Shown: in pieces, positions 9,427-16,733 of the stretch
Position numbering within the stretch: position 1 is the stretch's first letter
Layout: each line of letters starts with the position of its first letter
Assembly (NCBI GenBank): GCA_945875935.1
Contig: CAMCNE010000022.1
Span: forward strand, 1-28,104
Length of the DNA: 28,104 nt
Reading direction: 5' to 3'
Source of the DNA: Bordetella parapertussis
GTDB taxonomy: Bacteria > Pseudomonadota > Gammaproteobacteria > Burkholderiales > Burkholderiaceae_C
Program-made: the position numbers and the translations under genes
Notes under the pieces: generated by a model
Told to the model about the DNA's origin: nothing
Seen by the model: the letters and a program-made list of their open reading frames with translations, nothing else
The model's database searches: none

Positions 9427-9963
9427 TCAACCCGGCAAGGTCATGCGCAAGCGACGCAAGGTCATCTGCAGCACGCGTGCGTCGGAGCTGGCGCGATGGC
9501 GTCGCAGTTTCAGCTCTTGGCGCACCTGTGTCTTGACCACCTGCCAGTGCGCGGCCTCGGATTCGCTCAGCAGTGTGCGCAGGCTGTCGATGCGAAACGA
9601 GGGCGTCAGCCCCGCGGCCTCGAACAGCGTGGCCAGCCAGCTGTAGTCGTTGCCCCAGCCATCGGTGTAGACCGTTTTGCCGCGCAGGGTCCGGTTGAGC
9701 TCTTGCGCCACTTCGCTCGCCGGGCGTCCGTGCTGCACGGCCGAGTCTCGCGTGATGCGATGCAGCTGCTGGGCCGCAGGATCCCAGTGGGTCCAGTGCG
9801 GCTCGGGCCGCACCAACGAGCAAAAGCAGCTGCCGTTGGGCATCGCGTAGCCGATTTCGAGCGGGTAGCTGTCGCGCCCGAAGCCCGAGGCCTCGACGTC
9901 CAGCACGATGGGCATCCCTGCGTCATCGGCGGCGGCGGGCTTGGGATCCAGTGCAACGCTCAT
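9427..9963 (-). CDS. Small DEDDh 3'-5' exonuclease-like protein
   Basis: 178 residues with an RNase-H-fold exonuclease signature. Asp22 and Glu24 are in VLDVEASGFG (Exo I), Asp106 is in GWGNDYSWL (Exo II), and His156 with Asp161 is in RHRASSD (Exo III, H-x4-D). The DEDDh acidic set is therefore complete. No further domain is attached. Related proteins are annotated only as 3'-5' exonuclease or hypothetical; the substrate (DNA or RNA) is unknown. ATG 9963 is used, but ATG 9915 (MPIVLDVEASG) would also keep the whole domain and drop a 16-residue disordered leader. It lies between yaeQ and argG on the same strand. Confidence 0.8.
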   Translation of the reverse strand: MSVALDPKPAAADDAGMPIVLDVEASGFGRDSYPLEIGYAMPNGSCFCSLVRPEPHWTHWDPAAQQLHRITRDSAVQHGRPASEVAQELNRTLRGKTVYTDGWGNDYSWLATLFEAAGLTPSFRIDSLRTLLSESEAAHWQVVKTQVRQELKLRRHRASSDARVLQMTLRRLRMTLPG

Positions 9964-10017
9964 GCCCGCAGCCTAAGCAAATAGCGTGACAAGGGCCACA
10001 GGGCCAGCCCCAACGAA

Positions 10018-10569
10018 TCAGGGGTTCAGCCGATGCGGCCTGATCTCGACCGAGCGGTCGCCTTCGCTGACCCACAGCGTGGCGTCTTGCACGCTGACTT
10101 GCAATTGCATGTTGCGCTGCGCCAGCGCGGCGAGTGCCTGGCTTTGCTCGGGATCGATCTGCCAGACGGCCACGTTGCGGGTTCGGCTGATGCGCGTTTC
10201 AATGCCGCGCCACCACACCGGCGTGCTGGCGCTGTAGCTGATGACGGTGACGCGCTCGGCACGTGGACTGGCCTTGAGGATGCGCCGCTCGTCGGGTTGC
10301 CCCACGTCGATCCAGTGCTCGATCTGTCCGGTCAGGTCTTTTTGCCACAGGTCGGGCTCGTCGGTGTCCCACAGGCTCTTGGCCAGTTCGAGCGCTCCGC
10401 CGCGGCTGTCGGCGGGCACGTGCAGGGCAAAGGCCAGCACGCGGATCATCATGCGCTCGTCGGTCTCGGAAGGGTGGCGGGCAATGGTCAGGGCGTGATC
10501 GCCGTAGACATTGCGGTCCATGTCGCTGAGTTGCAGGTGGGCTTTGTAGATGGTGGCCTTCAATGCCAT
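10018..10569 (-). CDS. yaeQ: YaeQ family protein
   Basis: 183 residues, close to the E. coli protein (181). Family segments are ALKATIYKAHLQLSDMDR at the start, HPSETDERMMIRVLAFAL at 32-49, and LWQKDLTGQIEHWIDVGQPDE with RRILKASPRAERVTVISYS in the middle. YaeQ proteins (PF07152) have a PD-(D/E)XK nuclease-like fold. Their molecular function is not settled; genetic suppression of RfaH loss has been reported for a homologue. It is separated from the exonuclease by 54 bp and from the response regulator by 67 bp. No terminator is visible in either gap. Confidence 0.93.
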   Translation of the reverse strand: MALKATIYKAHLQLSDMDRNVYGDHALTIARHPSETDERMMIRVLAFALHVPADSRGGALELAKSLWDTDEPDLWQKDLTGQIEHWIDVGQPDERRILKASPRAERVTVISYSASTPVWWRGIETRISRTRNVAVWQIDPEQSQALAALAQRNMQLQVSVQDATLWVSEGDRSVEIRPHRLNP

Positions 10570-10636
10570 GGCAACTTTCGGGTGGGGATCAACCGGGCAT
10601 TGTCAGACACCGGTGGGCTCGCGCACGAGGTTTGTC

Positions 10637-11101
10637 TTACTGCAGCGGGGTGTGGTGCACCGCGTCGGGAAACAAGCGCTCCAGGGCGCGCAGGAATTCG
10701 TCGAATTCGATGGGCTTGGTCCAGTAGTCGTCGAAGCCGGCCGCCAGCGCATCGGCGATGTACTGCGCCTGCGAGTTGGCCGACAGCGCGATGCAGGTCA
10801 ATGAGGCCGTGAGCGGGCTGGCCTTGAGCCGACGCAGCACCTCAAGGCCGTCGAAGTCGGGCAACTGCATGTCGATGAGGATGAGGTCTGGCAGCATCTG
10901 CAGCGCGCGCTCGACGCCGCTGCTGCCGTTTTCCGCGATCACGATGTCCAGCCGCGTGTGGTTTTGAACCAGCTCTTGCACCGTGATCGCGTTGACGGGG
11001 TTGTCTTCGATGTACAGCACGCGTTGGCGGCGCAGGCCGGCACGCTCGGCTGGCGATGCCGCCTTGGTCGCGTCTGATGAGGAGTCACTGCTGTAAGTCA
11101 T
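10637..11101 (-). CDS. Single-domain response regulator (receiver domain only)
   Basis: 154 residues: a charged 25-residue N-terminal tail, then one CheY-like receiver domain and no output domain. The acid pair is Glu32-Asp33 in YIEDNPVN, the phospho-acceptor is Asp77 in LILIDMQLPDFDG, the conserved Ser/Thr is Ser107 in ALSANS, and Lys129 is in WTKPIE. The receiver resembles those detached from hybrid histidine kinases. No kinase gene is in the window, so its partner is unknown. It may act by protein-protein contact or as a phosphate shuttle. The start has no clear ribosome binding site, but no other ATG precedes the domain. Confidence 0.9.
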   Translation of the reverse strand: MTYSSDSSSDATKAASPAERAGLRRQRVLYIEDNPVNAITVQELVQNHTRLDIVIAENGSSGVERALQMLPDLILIDMQLPDFDGLEVLRRLKASPLTASLTCIALSANSQAQYIADALAAGFDDYWTKPIEFDEFLRALERLFPDAVHHTPLQ

Positions 11102-11248
11102 GGGCCGGCTTTGCGGTGACGGGGGGCGATGGTGGCATCCGTGCCGAGAAATCAGCCCTGAAGATGATCAAGGCCAAAACTGCGTCTTCGTTATGGGTTA
11201 TGTTCCATCGCTCGTACTGTAGGCAGTTTCTGACAGAGGTTGAATGTC

Positions 11249-11818
11249 GTGAGCCCGATGAATTTCAGCAACGCACGGTCTTTCCTGGTGGCATTGAGCC
11301 TCGGGCTGTCGTTGCCGTGGTGTCTTGCCGTTGAGGTTCGCAGCGTGGCGCGCGTGGATGTGCAACGCTATGTCGGCAGCTGGTTCGAGGTGGCGCGCTT
11401 TCCGAACTGGTTTCAGGGCACTTGCGTGGGCGATGTGACCGCGAACTATGTGGCGCTCGAAGATGGCACCTTGAAGGTGACCAACCGCTGCCGCGAATCG
11501 CAAGGTCGCATCAGCATGGCCGAGGGTATTGCGACGCCTGCATCCGGGGACACCACCGGCGCACGTCTGAAGGTCAGCTTCCTGCCGGGATGGCTGCGCT
11601 GGATTCCGTGGGCCGAGGGCGATTACTGGGTGGTGATGCTCGATGACGACTACCGCTGGGCGGTGGTCAGCGAGCCGACTCGAGAGTACCTGTGGGTGCT
11701 GTCGCGCACCCCGAAGCTGGATCCGGCGCTGTACGAACGCATCGTCAACCAATTGCGTCGCGACGGCTACGACGTGGACAAGTTGCTGCCCACGCTGCAA
11801 ACGGCCAGCACCCCGTGA
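11249..11818 (+). CDS. blc: Bacterial lipocalin (Blc-like)
   Basis: 189 residues from a GTG at 11249, chosen because AGAGG at 11235-11239 is 9 nt upstream; a TTG at 11240 and an ATG at 11258 are alternatives. A signal peptide (about 1-27, ending CLA) is followed by the lipocalin GxW motif in RYVGSWFEVARFPNWF. A second family block is YWVVMLDDDYRWAVVSEPTREYLWVLSRTP. Family knowledge: Blc binds lysophospholipids and fatty acids in the envelope. Unlike E. coli Blc, the Cys near the signal end (LPWC) does not match a lipobox, so the protein is probably soluble in the periplasm. It converges on the cold-shock gene, with a strong terminator between them. Confidence 0.92.
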   Translation: MSPMNFSNARSFLVALSLGLSLPWCLAVEVRSVARVDVQRYVGSWFEVARFPNWFQGTCVGDVTANYVALEDGTLKVTNRCRESQGRISMAEGIATPASGDTTGARLKVSFLPGWLRWIPWAEGDYWVVMLDDDYRWAVVSEPTREYLWVLSRTPKLDPALYERIVNQLRRDGYDVDKLLPTLQTASTP

Positions 11819-11843
11819 TCTCGGGGTTTTGCGAGCGCCCATG

Positions 11844-11872
11844 AAAAAACGCGGCCGAAGCCGCGTTTTTTT
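11844..11872. terminator. Bidirectional intrinsic terminator between blc and csp
   Basis: A perfect 12-bp stem runs from 11844-11855 (A-run then CGCGGC) to 11860-11871, closed by a CGAA tetraloop. An A-run on one side and a T-run on the other make it work in both directions. It ends blc (plus) 26 bp after its stop and csp (minus) about 22 bp after its stop. It is the clearest terminator in the window. Confidence 0.95.
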
Positions 11873-11893
11873 GTGAGCCGAATCTGCCTTGCT

Positions 11894-12103
11894 TTACAGC
11901 ACGCGGATGTTGGCTGCCTGCAGGCCCTTTTGGCCTTGCTTGACTTCAAATTCGACCTTCTGGTTTTCGACCAGGGTCTTGAAGCCGGTGCCCGTGATGT
12001 CACGGAAGTGGGCGAAGAGGTCAGCGCCGCCTGCATCTTGAGCGATGAAGCCGTAGCCCTTGCTCTCGTTGAACCACTTCACGGTACCTGTTTGCGTCGT
12101 CAT
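11894..12103 (-). CDS. Cold-shock domain protein (CspA family)
   Basis: 69 residues, a single cold-shock domain of normal length. RNP1 is KGYGFI at 15-20 and RNP2 is DLFAHF at 28-33; the start TTQTGTVKWFNESKGYGFI is typical. It binds single-stranded RNA and DNA and acts as an RNA chaperone. ATG 12103 is preferred over the in-frame start at 12169 because AGGA lies about 9 nt upstream and the domain begins there. The 244-bp gap to the divergent S4-protein gene leaves room for a long leader, which contains a stem at 12132-12155. Which Csp paralogue this is cannot be told. Confidence 0.96.
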   Translation of the reverse strand: MTTQTGTVKWFNESKGYGFIAQDAGGADLFAHFRDITGTGFKTLVENQKVEFEVKQGQKGLQAANIRVL

Positions 12104-12131
12104 GGACGTATTCCTATCTATCAACAAAATG

Positions 12132-12155
12132 ATGCGGCCGCACATGCTGCCGCAT
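12132..12155 (-). promoter_or_regulatory. Stem-loop in the csp leader
   Basis: ATGCGGC (12132-12138) and GCCGCAT (12149-12155) pair perfectly over 7 bp, with a 10-nt loop. The stem begins 29 nt upstream of the csp ATG and 15-20 nt upstream of its ribosome binding site. Cold-shock mRNAs often carry structured leaders that refold at low temperature. A role here is inferred from position only. Confidence 0.4.
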
Positions 12156-12347
12156 GCAGAGACACTCAAGATTCAAGATCGAACTGGGGATTTCTTGCGA
12201 CCCCGCTTCAGAACAGAAGCAGGTGAGGGAGATCACTAGCAACCACGGTCTTGCGTATACCTGTGCCTCGAATGTACTCCATCGTGTCTTGAGTCAAGCT
12301 CAGTGACGTCTCGATGAAACACAATGGGCTTTTGAGGGACGTGGCCC

Positions 12348-12569
12348 ATGCAACTGATCGACTTTGAACTGCGCGGTGAATACGTCACGCTCGATGCGTT
12401 GCTCAAGGCCATCGGCGTGGCGCCGAGCGGCGGGGCTGCCAAGCTGATGGTGGCCGAGGGTCGTGTCGAAGTCGACGGTCGCGAGGAACTGCGCAAGACC
12501 TGCAAGATCCGCGCAGGGCAGGTGGTTTCAGTCACCGGCGTGCGCATCAAGGTGATGGCTGCGGTTTAA
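12348..12569 (+). CDS. Small S4-domain RNA-binding protein (YbcJ-like)
   Basis: 73 residues made up of one S4-like domain. The S4 core is GEYVTLDALLKAIGVAPSGGAAKLMVAEGRVEVDG and then KTCKIRAGQVVSV. The E. coli relative YbcJ is a free-standing S4 protein believed to bind structured RNA; no precise role is established. GAGGGA at 12334-12339 lies 8 nt upstream of the ATG, a good ribosome binding site. It diverges from csp, another RNA-binding protein, and is followed after 41 bp by the dioxygenase gene on the same strand. Confidence 0.93.
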   Translation: MQLIDFELRGEYVTLDALLKAIGVAPSGGAAKLMVAEGRVEVDGREELRKTCKIRAGQVVSVTGVRIKVMAAV

Positions 12570-12610
12570 TCGCCGACCCTTGTGCATCCGACCCGACCCG
12601 ACACCCACCC

Positions 12611-13348
12611 ATGTTGCTCACACCCCCACTGACCGCCGCGGCGGATTTGCCGCAAGCCCTGAAGTCCGCTGGCCATGGGGTGATCGCTGCGGCCGATGTC
12701 TGTCGCCTGCTCGAAGCCACGGCTCAGGCTCTGGCCGACTGGGGTCCGCTGTGGGACGACCTGCCTGCCGACACCTTCCTTCGCGATGGCGGGCGCTACC
12801 GCCGCCGCCGCCACTCGTGCTTCATCGTGCGCGGCGACAGCGTGGAGCAGGTGGCGCACCGATCGCATTGGCAACCGCTCGAATACAACGCCTTGCACGG
12901 CGGGCTCGAGCGGCTGTTCGAACCGATGAACGTGGCATTGACGCAGCAGCCGCTGTGGCTGCTGCTGCTGCAGCGCCTGGCCGGCGTGTGTTCGGCGATC
13001 AAGGGCGAGCAGCCCTGGTTCGTCGAGGCGCATCAGTTTCGCATCGACACCACCGACGGCATCGGACGACCCACGCCCGAAGGCGCACACCGCGATGGCG
13101 TTGATTTCGTGGTGGTGGCCATGGTCGACCGTCGGGGCGTCAAGGGCGGCGAAACGCGGGTGTTCGATGCCGATGGCCCGAGCGGAATCCGCTTCACGAT
13201 GACCGAGCCGTGGACGCTGTTGATGCTCGACGACGAGCGTGTCGTCCATGAAACCACCCCGATCCAGCCACTGGCACCCGATGGTCACCGCGACACGCTG
13301 GTGCTCACCTTCCGCCGAGGCGGCTTCCAGGGACCGCCCAAGGCCTGA
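12611..13348 (+). CDS. 2OG-Fe(II) dioxygenase family protein (PF10014 type)
   Basis: 245 residues. The iron triad is visible as His160-x-Asp162 in PEGAHRDGVDFVVVAMV and His213 in RVVHETTPI; Arg227 in HRDTLVLTFRR fits the 2-oxoglutarate-binding residue. The order and spacing match PF10014 (2OG-Fe_Oxy_2), which includes the Bacillus L-isoleucine 4-hydroxylase. An amino-acid hydroxylase activity is possible, but the substrate cannot be inferred. The gene follows the S4 protein and converges on the SDR gene with 15 bp between stops. The ATG has no obvious ribosome binding site, so coupling to the upstream gene is possible. Confidence 0.88.
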   Translation: MLLTPPLTAAADLPQALKSAGHGVIAAADVCRLLEATAQALADWGPLWDDLPADTFLRDGGRYRRRRHSCFIVRGDSVEQVAHRSHWQPLEYNALHGGLERLFEPMNVALTQQPLWLLLLQRLAGVCSAIKGEQPWFVEAHQFRIDTTDGIGRPTPEGAHRDGVDFVVVAMVDRRGVKGGETRVFDADGPSGIRFTMTEPWTLLMLDDERVVHETTPIQPLAPDGHRDTLVLTFRRGGFQGPPKA

Positions 13349-13363
13349 GCGACGGCGTCAGCG

Positions 13364-14140
13364 TCAGAGCAGTCTGATGTCCGCTACCGCGTCGGCGCCG
13401 AAGTCTGCGCTGTCGAGGTAGCTGACGATCTTGGCGGCGGTGGCCTGGGCACACACCAACTGCCCGCTCGTGTGCAGGGCTTCGAACCTGTCCCGTGACG
13501 GAAATCCGCCCGGCTCTGCAGATCGCAACTGCACCTGCATGTCGGTGTCGACCACGCCGGGCGCCAACGAGACGATGCGTGCAGCCCGATAGCCGGGGCC
13601 CTGGCTTTCGCGGTGGGCCTCGTCCATCGCCACGGCGCGCGAAAAATGGTCCATGCCGGCCTTGACGCCGCAGTACACCGCGCTGCCCGCCATGGCGTGA
13701 CGGCCGAGACCCGAGGAGATGTTGAGCACCCGGCGTTCGGCGCGCCACGATGCGCTGACCCGCAAAAAGCTGGCCGTGAGCAGCACGGCCGATTCCAGCC
13801 CCACGCGCAGTGCGGCAGACAGCTCGGCGTTGCTGCAGCCATCGGCAGGCCCCACGGTGGGAATCACGCCGGCGTTGTTGATCAGCTCGGCCCGATCGAA
13901 GCGTTGCGCATCGAAGCCGCGCAGCCACCGCTCGACCTCGTCGGCCACGGCGAGGCTGTCAGCCAGATCTCTCGGCCAGTGCTCGAGTTGCGCGCCCAGC
14001 TTGGCGGCCTGCTGCGCGAGCGTGGGATGCCGCTGGCGCGACAGGCACAGCATCACGGCGCCCGGCTGCAGCAGCTGCTCGGCGAGCGCCGCGCCCAAGC
14101 CTCTCGAAGCACCGGTGATGATGATGAGTCGCTTGGACAT
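13364..14140 (-). CDS. SDR oxidoreductase, sepiapterin-reductase-like
   Basis: 258 residues of the short-chain dehydrogenase fold. The cofactor motif is TGASRGLG (9-16), the structural motif NNAG (88-91), and the catalytic set Ser142/143, Tyr156 and Lys160 (YCGVK). Beyond general SDR features, APGVVDTDM near 193-201 and the C-terminal SGQLV...TAAKIVSYLDSADFGADAVAD resemble the matching parts of animal sepiapterin reductase. Bacterial members also reduce diketones such as benzil, so the substrate is open; NADPH use is likely. It lies 40 bp downstream of rluA on the same strand, probably in one operon. A pterin-4a-carbinolamine dehydratase gene is 2.6 kb away. Confidence 0.88.
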   Translation of the reverse strand: MSKRLIIITGASRGLGAALAEQLLQPGAVMLCLSRQRHPTLAQQAAKLGAQLEHWPRDLADSLAVADEVERWLRGFDAQRFDRAELINNAGVIPTVGPADGCSNAELSAALRVGLESAVLLTASFLRVSASWRAERRVLNISSGLGRHAMAGSAVYCGVKAGMDHFSRAVAMDEAHRESQGPGYRAARIVSLAPGVVDTDMQVQLRSAEPGGFPSRDRFEALHTSGQLVCAQATAAKIVSYLDSADFGADAVADIRLL

Positions 14141-14180
14141 GGGCTGATTTTCGGGTCGGGAAGGCGGCTCGACGCTGCCT

Positions 14181-14852
14181 TCAAAAGGGCGCTGCGCTGA
14201 GCAGCCGTAACTCGTCGCCGCTCAGCGGGTGTCGAAACTCGAGCCGCGTGGCATGCAGCATCAGGCGATCGTGGTGGGCGGCCATCTCGGGTGGGGCGTA
14301 GAGCGCGTCGCCCACGATGGGGTGGCCGATGGCCAGCAGGTGCACACGCAACTGATGCGAGCGGCCGGTGAGCGGCTGCAGCAGCACCCGCGTGGTCTGG
14401 TCCTGGGCATCGCGCTGCAGCACGCGGTAGCGCGTCAGCGAGGGCTTGCCGTGGACATGATCGACCATCTGCCGCGGCCGCTGCGGCCAGTCGGCGGCCA
14501 GTGGCAGGTCGATCTCGCCGTGGTCTTGGTCGACCAGCCCGCTGACAAGCGCTTCGTAGTGCTTGATCACCTCGCGCGCTTCGAACAGCGCGCTCAACTG
14601 GCGCTGCATCGATGCACCGCGCGCGAACAGCAGCAAACCCGAGGTCGCCATGTCGAGCCGATGCACGGTCAGCGCATCGCCAAACTCGGCTTGCACCCGG
14701 GCGGTGGCGTTGTCGGCCTTGTCGGCACCCCGGCCGGGCACCGACAGCAGCCCGGCGGGCTTGTCGACGACCACCAGCGAGTCGTCCGCATGCACGATCA
14801 GCAGTGCGCCACTCGGCACGCTCGGATGGGGGCGGGGTGGGTCTGTGTGCAC
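14181..14852 (-). CDS. rluA: Dual-specificity rRNA/tRNA pseudouridine synthase RluA
   Basis: 223 residues from a GTG at 14852. The catalytic motif HRLDMATSG has Asp67. DKPAGLLSVPGR, LPLAADWPQRPRQ, GKPSLTRYRV and LTGRSHQLRVHLLAIGHPIVGD follow the E. coli RluA sequence closely along its whole length (219 residues). RluA makes pseudouridine at 23S rRNA position 746 and tRNA position 32. No N-terminal S4 domain is present, as expected for RluA as opposed to RluC or RluD. The GTG is chosen by alignment; the frame stays open to 15506, but that part is antisense to the ABC gene. Only 33 bp separate this start from the divergent ABC transporter start. Confidence 0.93.
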   Translation of the reverse strand: MHTDPPRPHPSVPSGALLIVHADDSLVVVDKPAGLLSVPGRGADKADNATARVQAEFGDALTVHRLDMATSGLLLFARGASMQRQLSALFEAREVIKHYEALVSGLVDQDHGEIDLPLAADWPQRPRQMVDHVHGKPSLTRYRVLQRDAQDQTTRVLLQPLTGRSHQLRVHLLAIGHPIVGDALYAPPEMAAHHDRLMLHATRLEFRHPLSGDELRLLSAAPF

Positions 14853-14885
14853 GCTGGCGATGATGGCATCGGCTAACCTCAGCGG

Positions 14886-16712
14886 GTGTTTGAAACCTTC
14901 GAGAAACTGCTCGACCCCTATCCCGACGCGCCGAGCGCCACCCCGCCACGCGGCCTGTGGTCCTTCTTGTGGGCTTGTACCGCCGGAGCGCGAGGCCCGA
15001 TCGCCGCGATGGCGGCGTTGACGGCATCGATCGGTGTCTTCGAGGCCTACCTGTTCAACCTGCTGGGCTCGGTGGTGGACTGGCTGGGCCGCATCGAGCC
15101 GGGCCAGCTGTGGGAACAAGAGGGCGGCAACCTGTGGCTGCTCGTGGCCATCTTGCTGGCCAGCCCGATCTTGATTGCCCTGCAAACGCTGATCAAGCAC
15201 CAGGCGCTCGCAGGCAACCTGCCGATGCGGCTGCGCTGGAACTTTCACCGATTGATGCTCGGCCAGAGCATGCAGTTCTACCAGGACGAATTTGCCGGCC
15301 GGGTCGCCGCCAAGGTGATGCAGACCGCGCTGGCTGTGCGCGACACGGTGTTCATCCTGTGCGACATCATGGTCTTCGTGGTGATCTACTTCGCCACCAT
15401 CGTGACGCTGGCTGGCGGCTTCGATGTGTGGCTGCTGTTGCCCTTCATGGGCTGGCTGGTGCTGTACGCGCTGGCCGTTTGGTACTTCGTGCCGCGCCTG
15501 GGCCACGTGGCGCGCGCCCAGGCCGATGCGCGCTCGCTGATGACCGGTCGGGTGACCGACGCTTACACCAACATCGCCACCGTCAAGCTGTTTTCACATG
15601 CCGGACGCGAGGCGGGCTACGTCAAATCGGCGATGCAGGAATTCATGCTGACCGTGCACCAGCAGATGCGGCTGTCGAGTGCCTTCGAGGTCATCAACCA
15701 CCTGCTGAGCATGCTGCTGATCATCAGCACGGCCGGCGTCGCGTTGCTGCTGTGGACGCGCGGCGCGCTGGGCATCGGCGCGGTGGCCGCGGCCACCGCG
15801 ATGGCGCTGCGCCTCAACGGCATTTCGCACTGGGTGATGTGGGAGATGTCGTCGCTGTTCGAGCACATCGGCACGGTGCAAGACGGCATCAACACGCTGT
15901 CGCGCGAGCGGCGGGTGCCCGATCGCCCGGAGGCCGTGCCCCTTGATGTGACCCGCGGTGAAGTGCGCTTCGAGCAGGTCGGTTTTTCCTACGGTGGATC
16001 GAAGACGGTGATCGACGGGCTCAACCTGCACATCCGCGCCGGCGAGAAGATCGGGCTGGTCGGCCGCTCGGGCGCGGGCAAGAGCACCATCGTCAACTTG
16101 CTGCTGCGCTTTTATGACGTGGAGTCGGGTCGCGTGCTGATCGACGGCCAGGACATCGCGCTGGCCACGCAAGACAGCCTGCGCGCGCAAGTCGGCATGG
16201 TCACGCAAGACACCTCGCTGCTGCACCGCTCGGTGCGCGACAACATCCTCTACGGCCGGCCCGACGCGACCGACGCCGACATGATTTCAGCCGCACAACG
16301 CGCCGAGGCCGACGACTTCATCGCCTCGCTCAGCGACCCCAAAGGCCGCAGCGGCTACGACGCGCATGTGGGCGAGCGTGGCGTGAAGTTGAGCGGAGGC
16401 CAGCGCCAGCGCATCGCCATCGCGCGCGTGATGCTCAAAGACGCGCCCATCTTGCTGCTCGACGAGGCCACCAGCGCGCTCGACAGCGAGGTCGAGGCCG
16501 CCATCCAGGCCAGCCTGTATCGCCTGATGGAGGGCAAGACGGTGATCGCGATCGCCCACCGTCTGTCGACCATCGCCGCCATGGACCGACTCATCGTGCT
16601 CGATCAGGGCCGCATCGTCGAAGAAGGCGACCACGCGAGCTTGCTCGCCCAAGGCGGCCTGTATGCGCGGCTGTGGACGCATCAAAGCGGTGGCTTCCTG
16701 GGCGACGATTGA
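14886..16712 (+). CDS. ABC exporter, fused permease and ATP-binding protein
   Basis: 608 residues, a half-transporter of the MsbA/multidrug type that would act as a homodimer in the inner membrane. Hydrophobic segments lie at about 38-62, 83-103, 154-176, 180-201 and 265-310, making up the six-helix domain. The ATPase domain has Walker A GRSGAGKST (393-401), signature LSGGQ (502-506) and Walker B ILLLDEATSALD with Asp526 and Glu527, followed by the H-loop AHRLSTIA. The substrate is unknown; lipids or drugs are typical of the family. The GTG at 14886 gives MFETFEKLLDPYP, a plausible N-terminus for this subfamily. The gene stands alone on its strand and ends 21 bp before the convergent phhB-type gene. 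Confidence 0.93.
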   Translation: MFETFEKLLDPYPDAPSATPPRGLWSFLWACTAGARGPIAAMAALTASIGVFEAYLFNLLGSVVDWLGRIEPGQLWEQEGGNLWLLVAILLASPILIALQTLIKHQALAGNLPMRLRWNFHRLMLGQSMQFYQDEFAGRVAAKVMQTALAVRDTVFILCDIMVFVVIYFATIVTLAGGFDVWLLLPFMGWLVLYALAVWYFVPRLGHVARAQADARSLMTGRVTDAYTNIATVKLFSHAGREAGYVKSAMQEFMLTVHQQMRLSSAFEVINHLLSMLLIISTAGVALLLWTRGALGIGAVAAATAMALRLNGISHWVMWEMSSLFEHIGTVQDGINTLSRERRVPDRPEAVPLDVTRGEVRFEQVGFSYGGSKTVIDGLNLHIRAGEKIGLVGRSGAGKSTIVNLLLRFYDVESGRVLIDGQDIALATQDSLRAQVGMVTQDTSLLHRSVRDNILYGRPDATDADMISAAQRAEADDFIASLSDPKGRSGYDAHVGERGVKLSGGQRQRIAIARVMLKDAPILLLDEATSALDSEVEAAIQASLYRLMEGKTVIAIAHRLSTIAAMDRLIVLDQGRIVEEGDHASLLAQGGLYARLWTHQSGGFLGDD

Positions 16713-16733
16713 GCCGCGCCAGCCGCTCGCACC

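Noticed and set aside
7980..9536. 518-codon open frame on the plus strand opposite argG
   Set aside because: Antisense shadow of argG with low-complexity composition and no recognisable domain.
14853..15506. 218-codon in-frame N-terminal extension of rluA
   Set aside because: It lies antisense to the ABC exporter, has shadow-type composition, and RluA alignment begins at the GTG at 14852.
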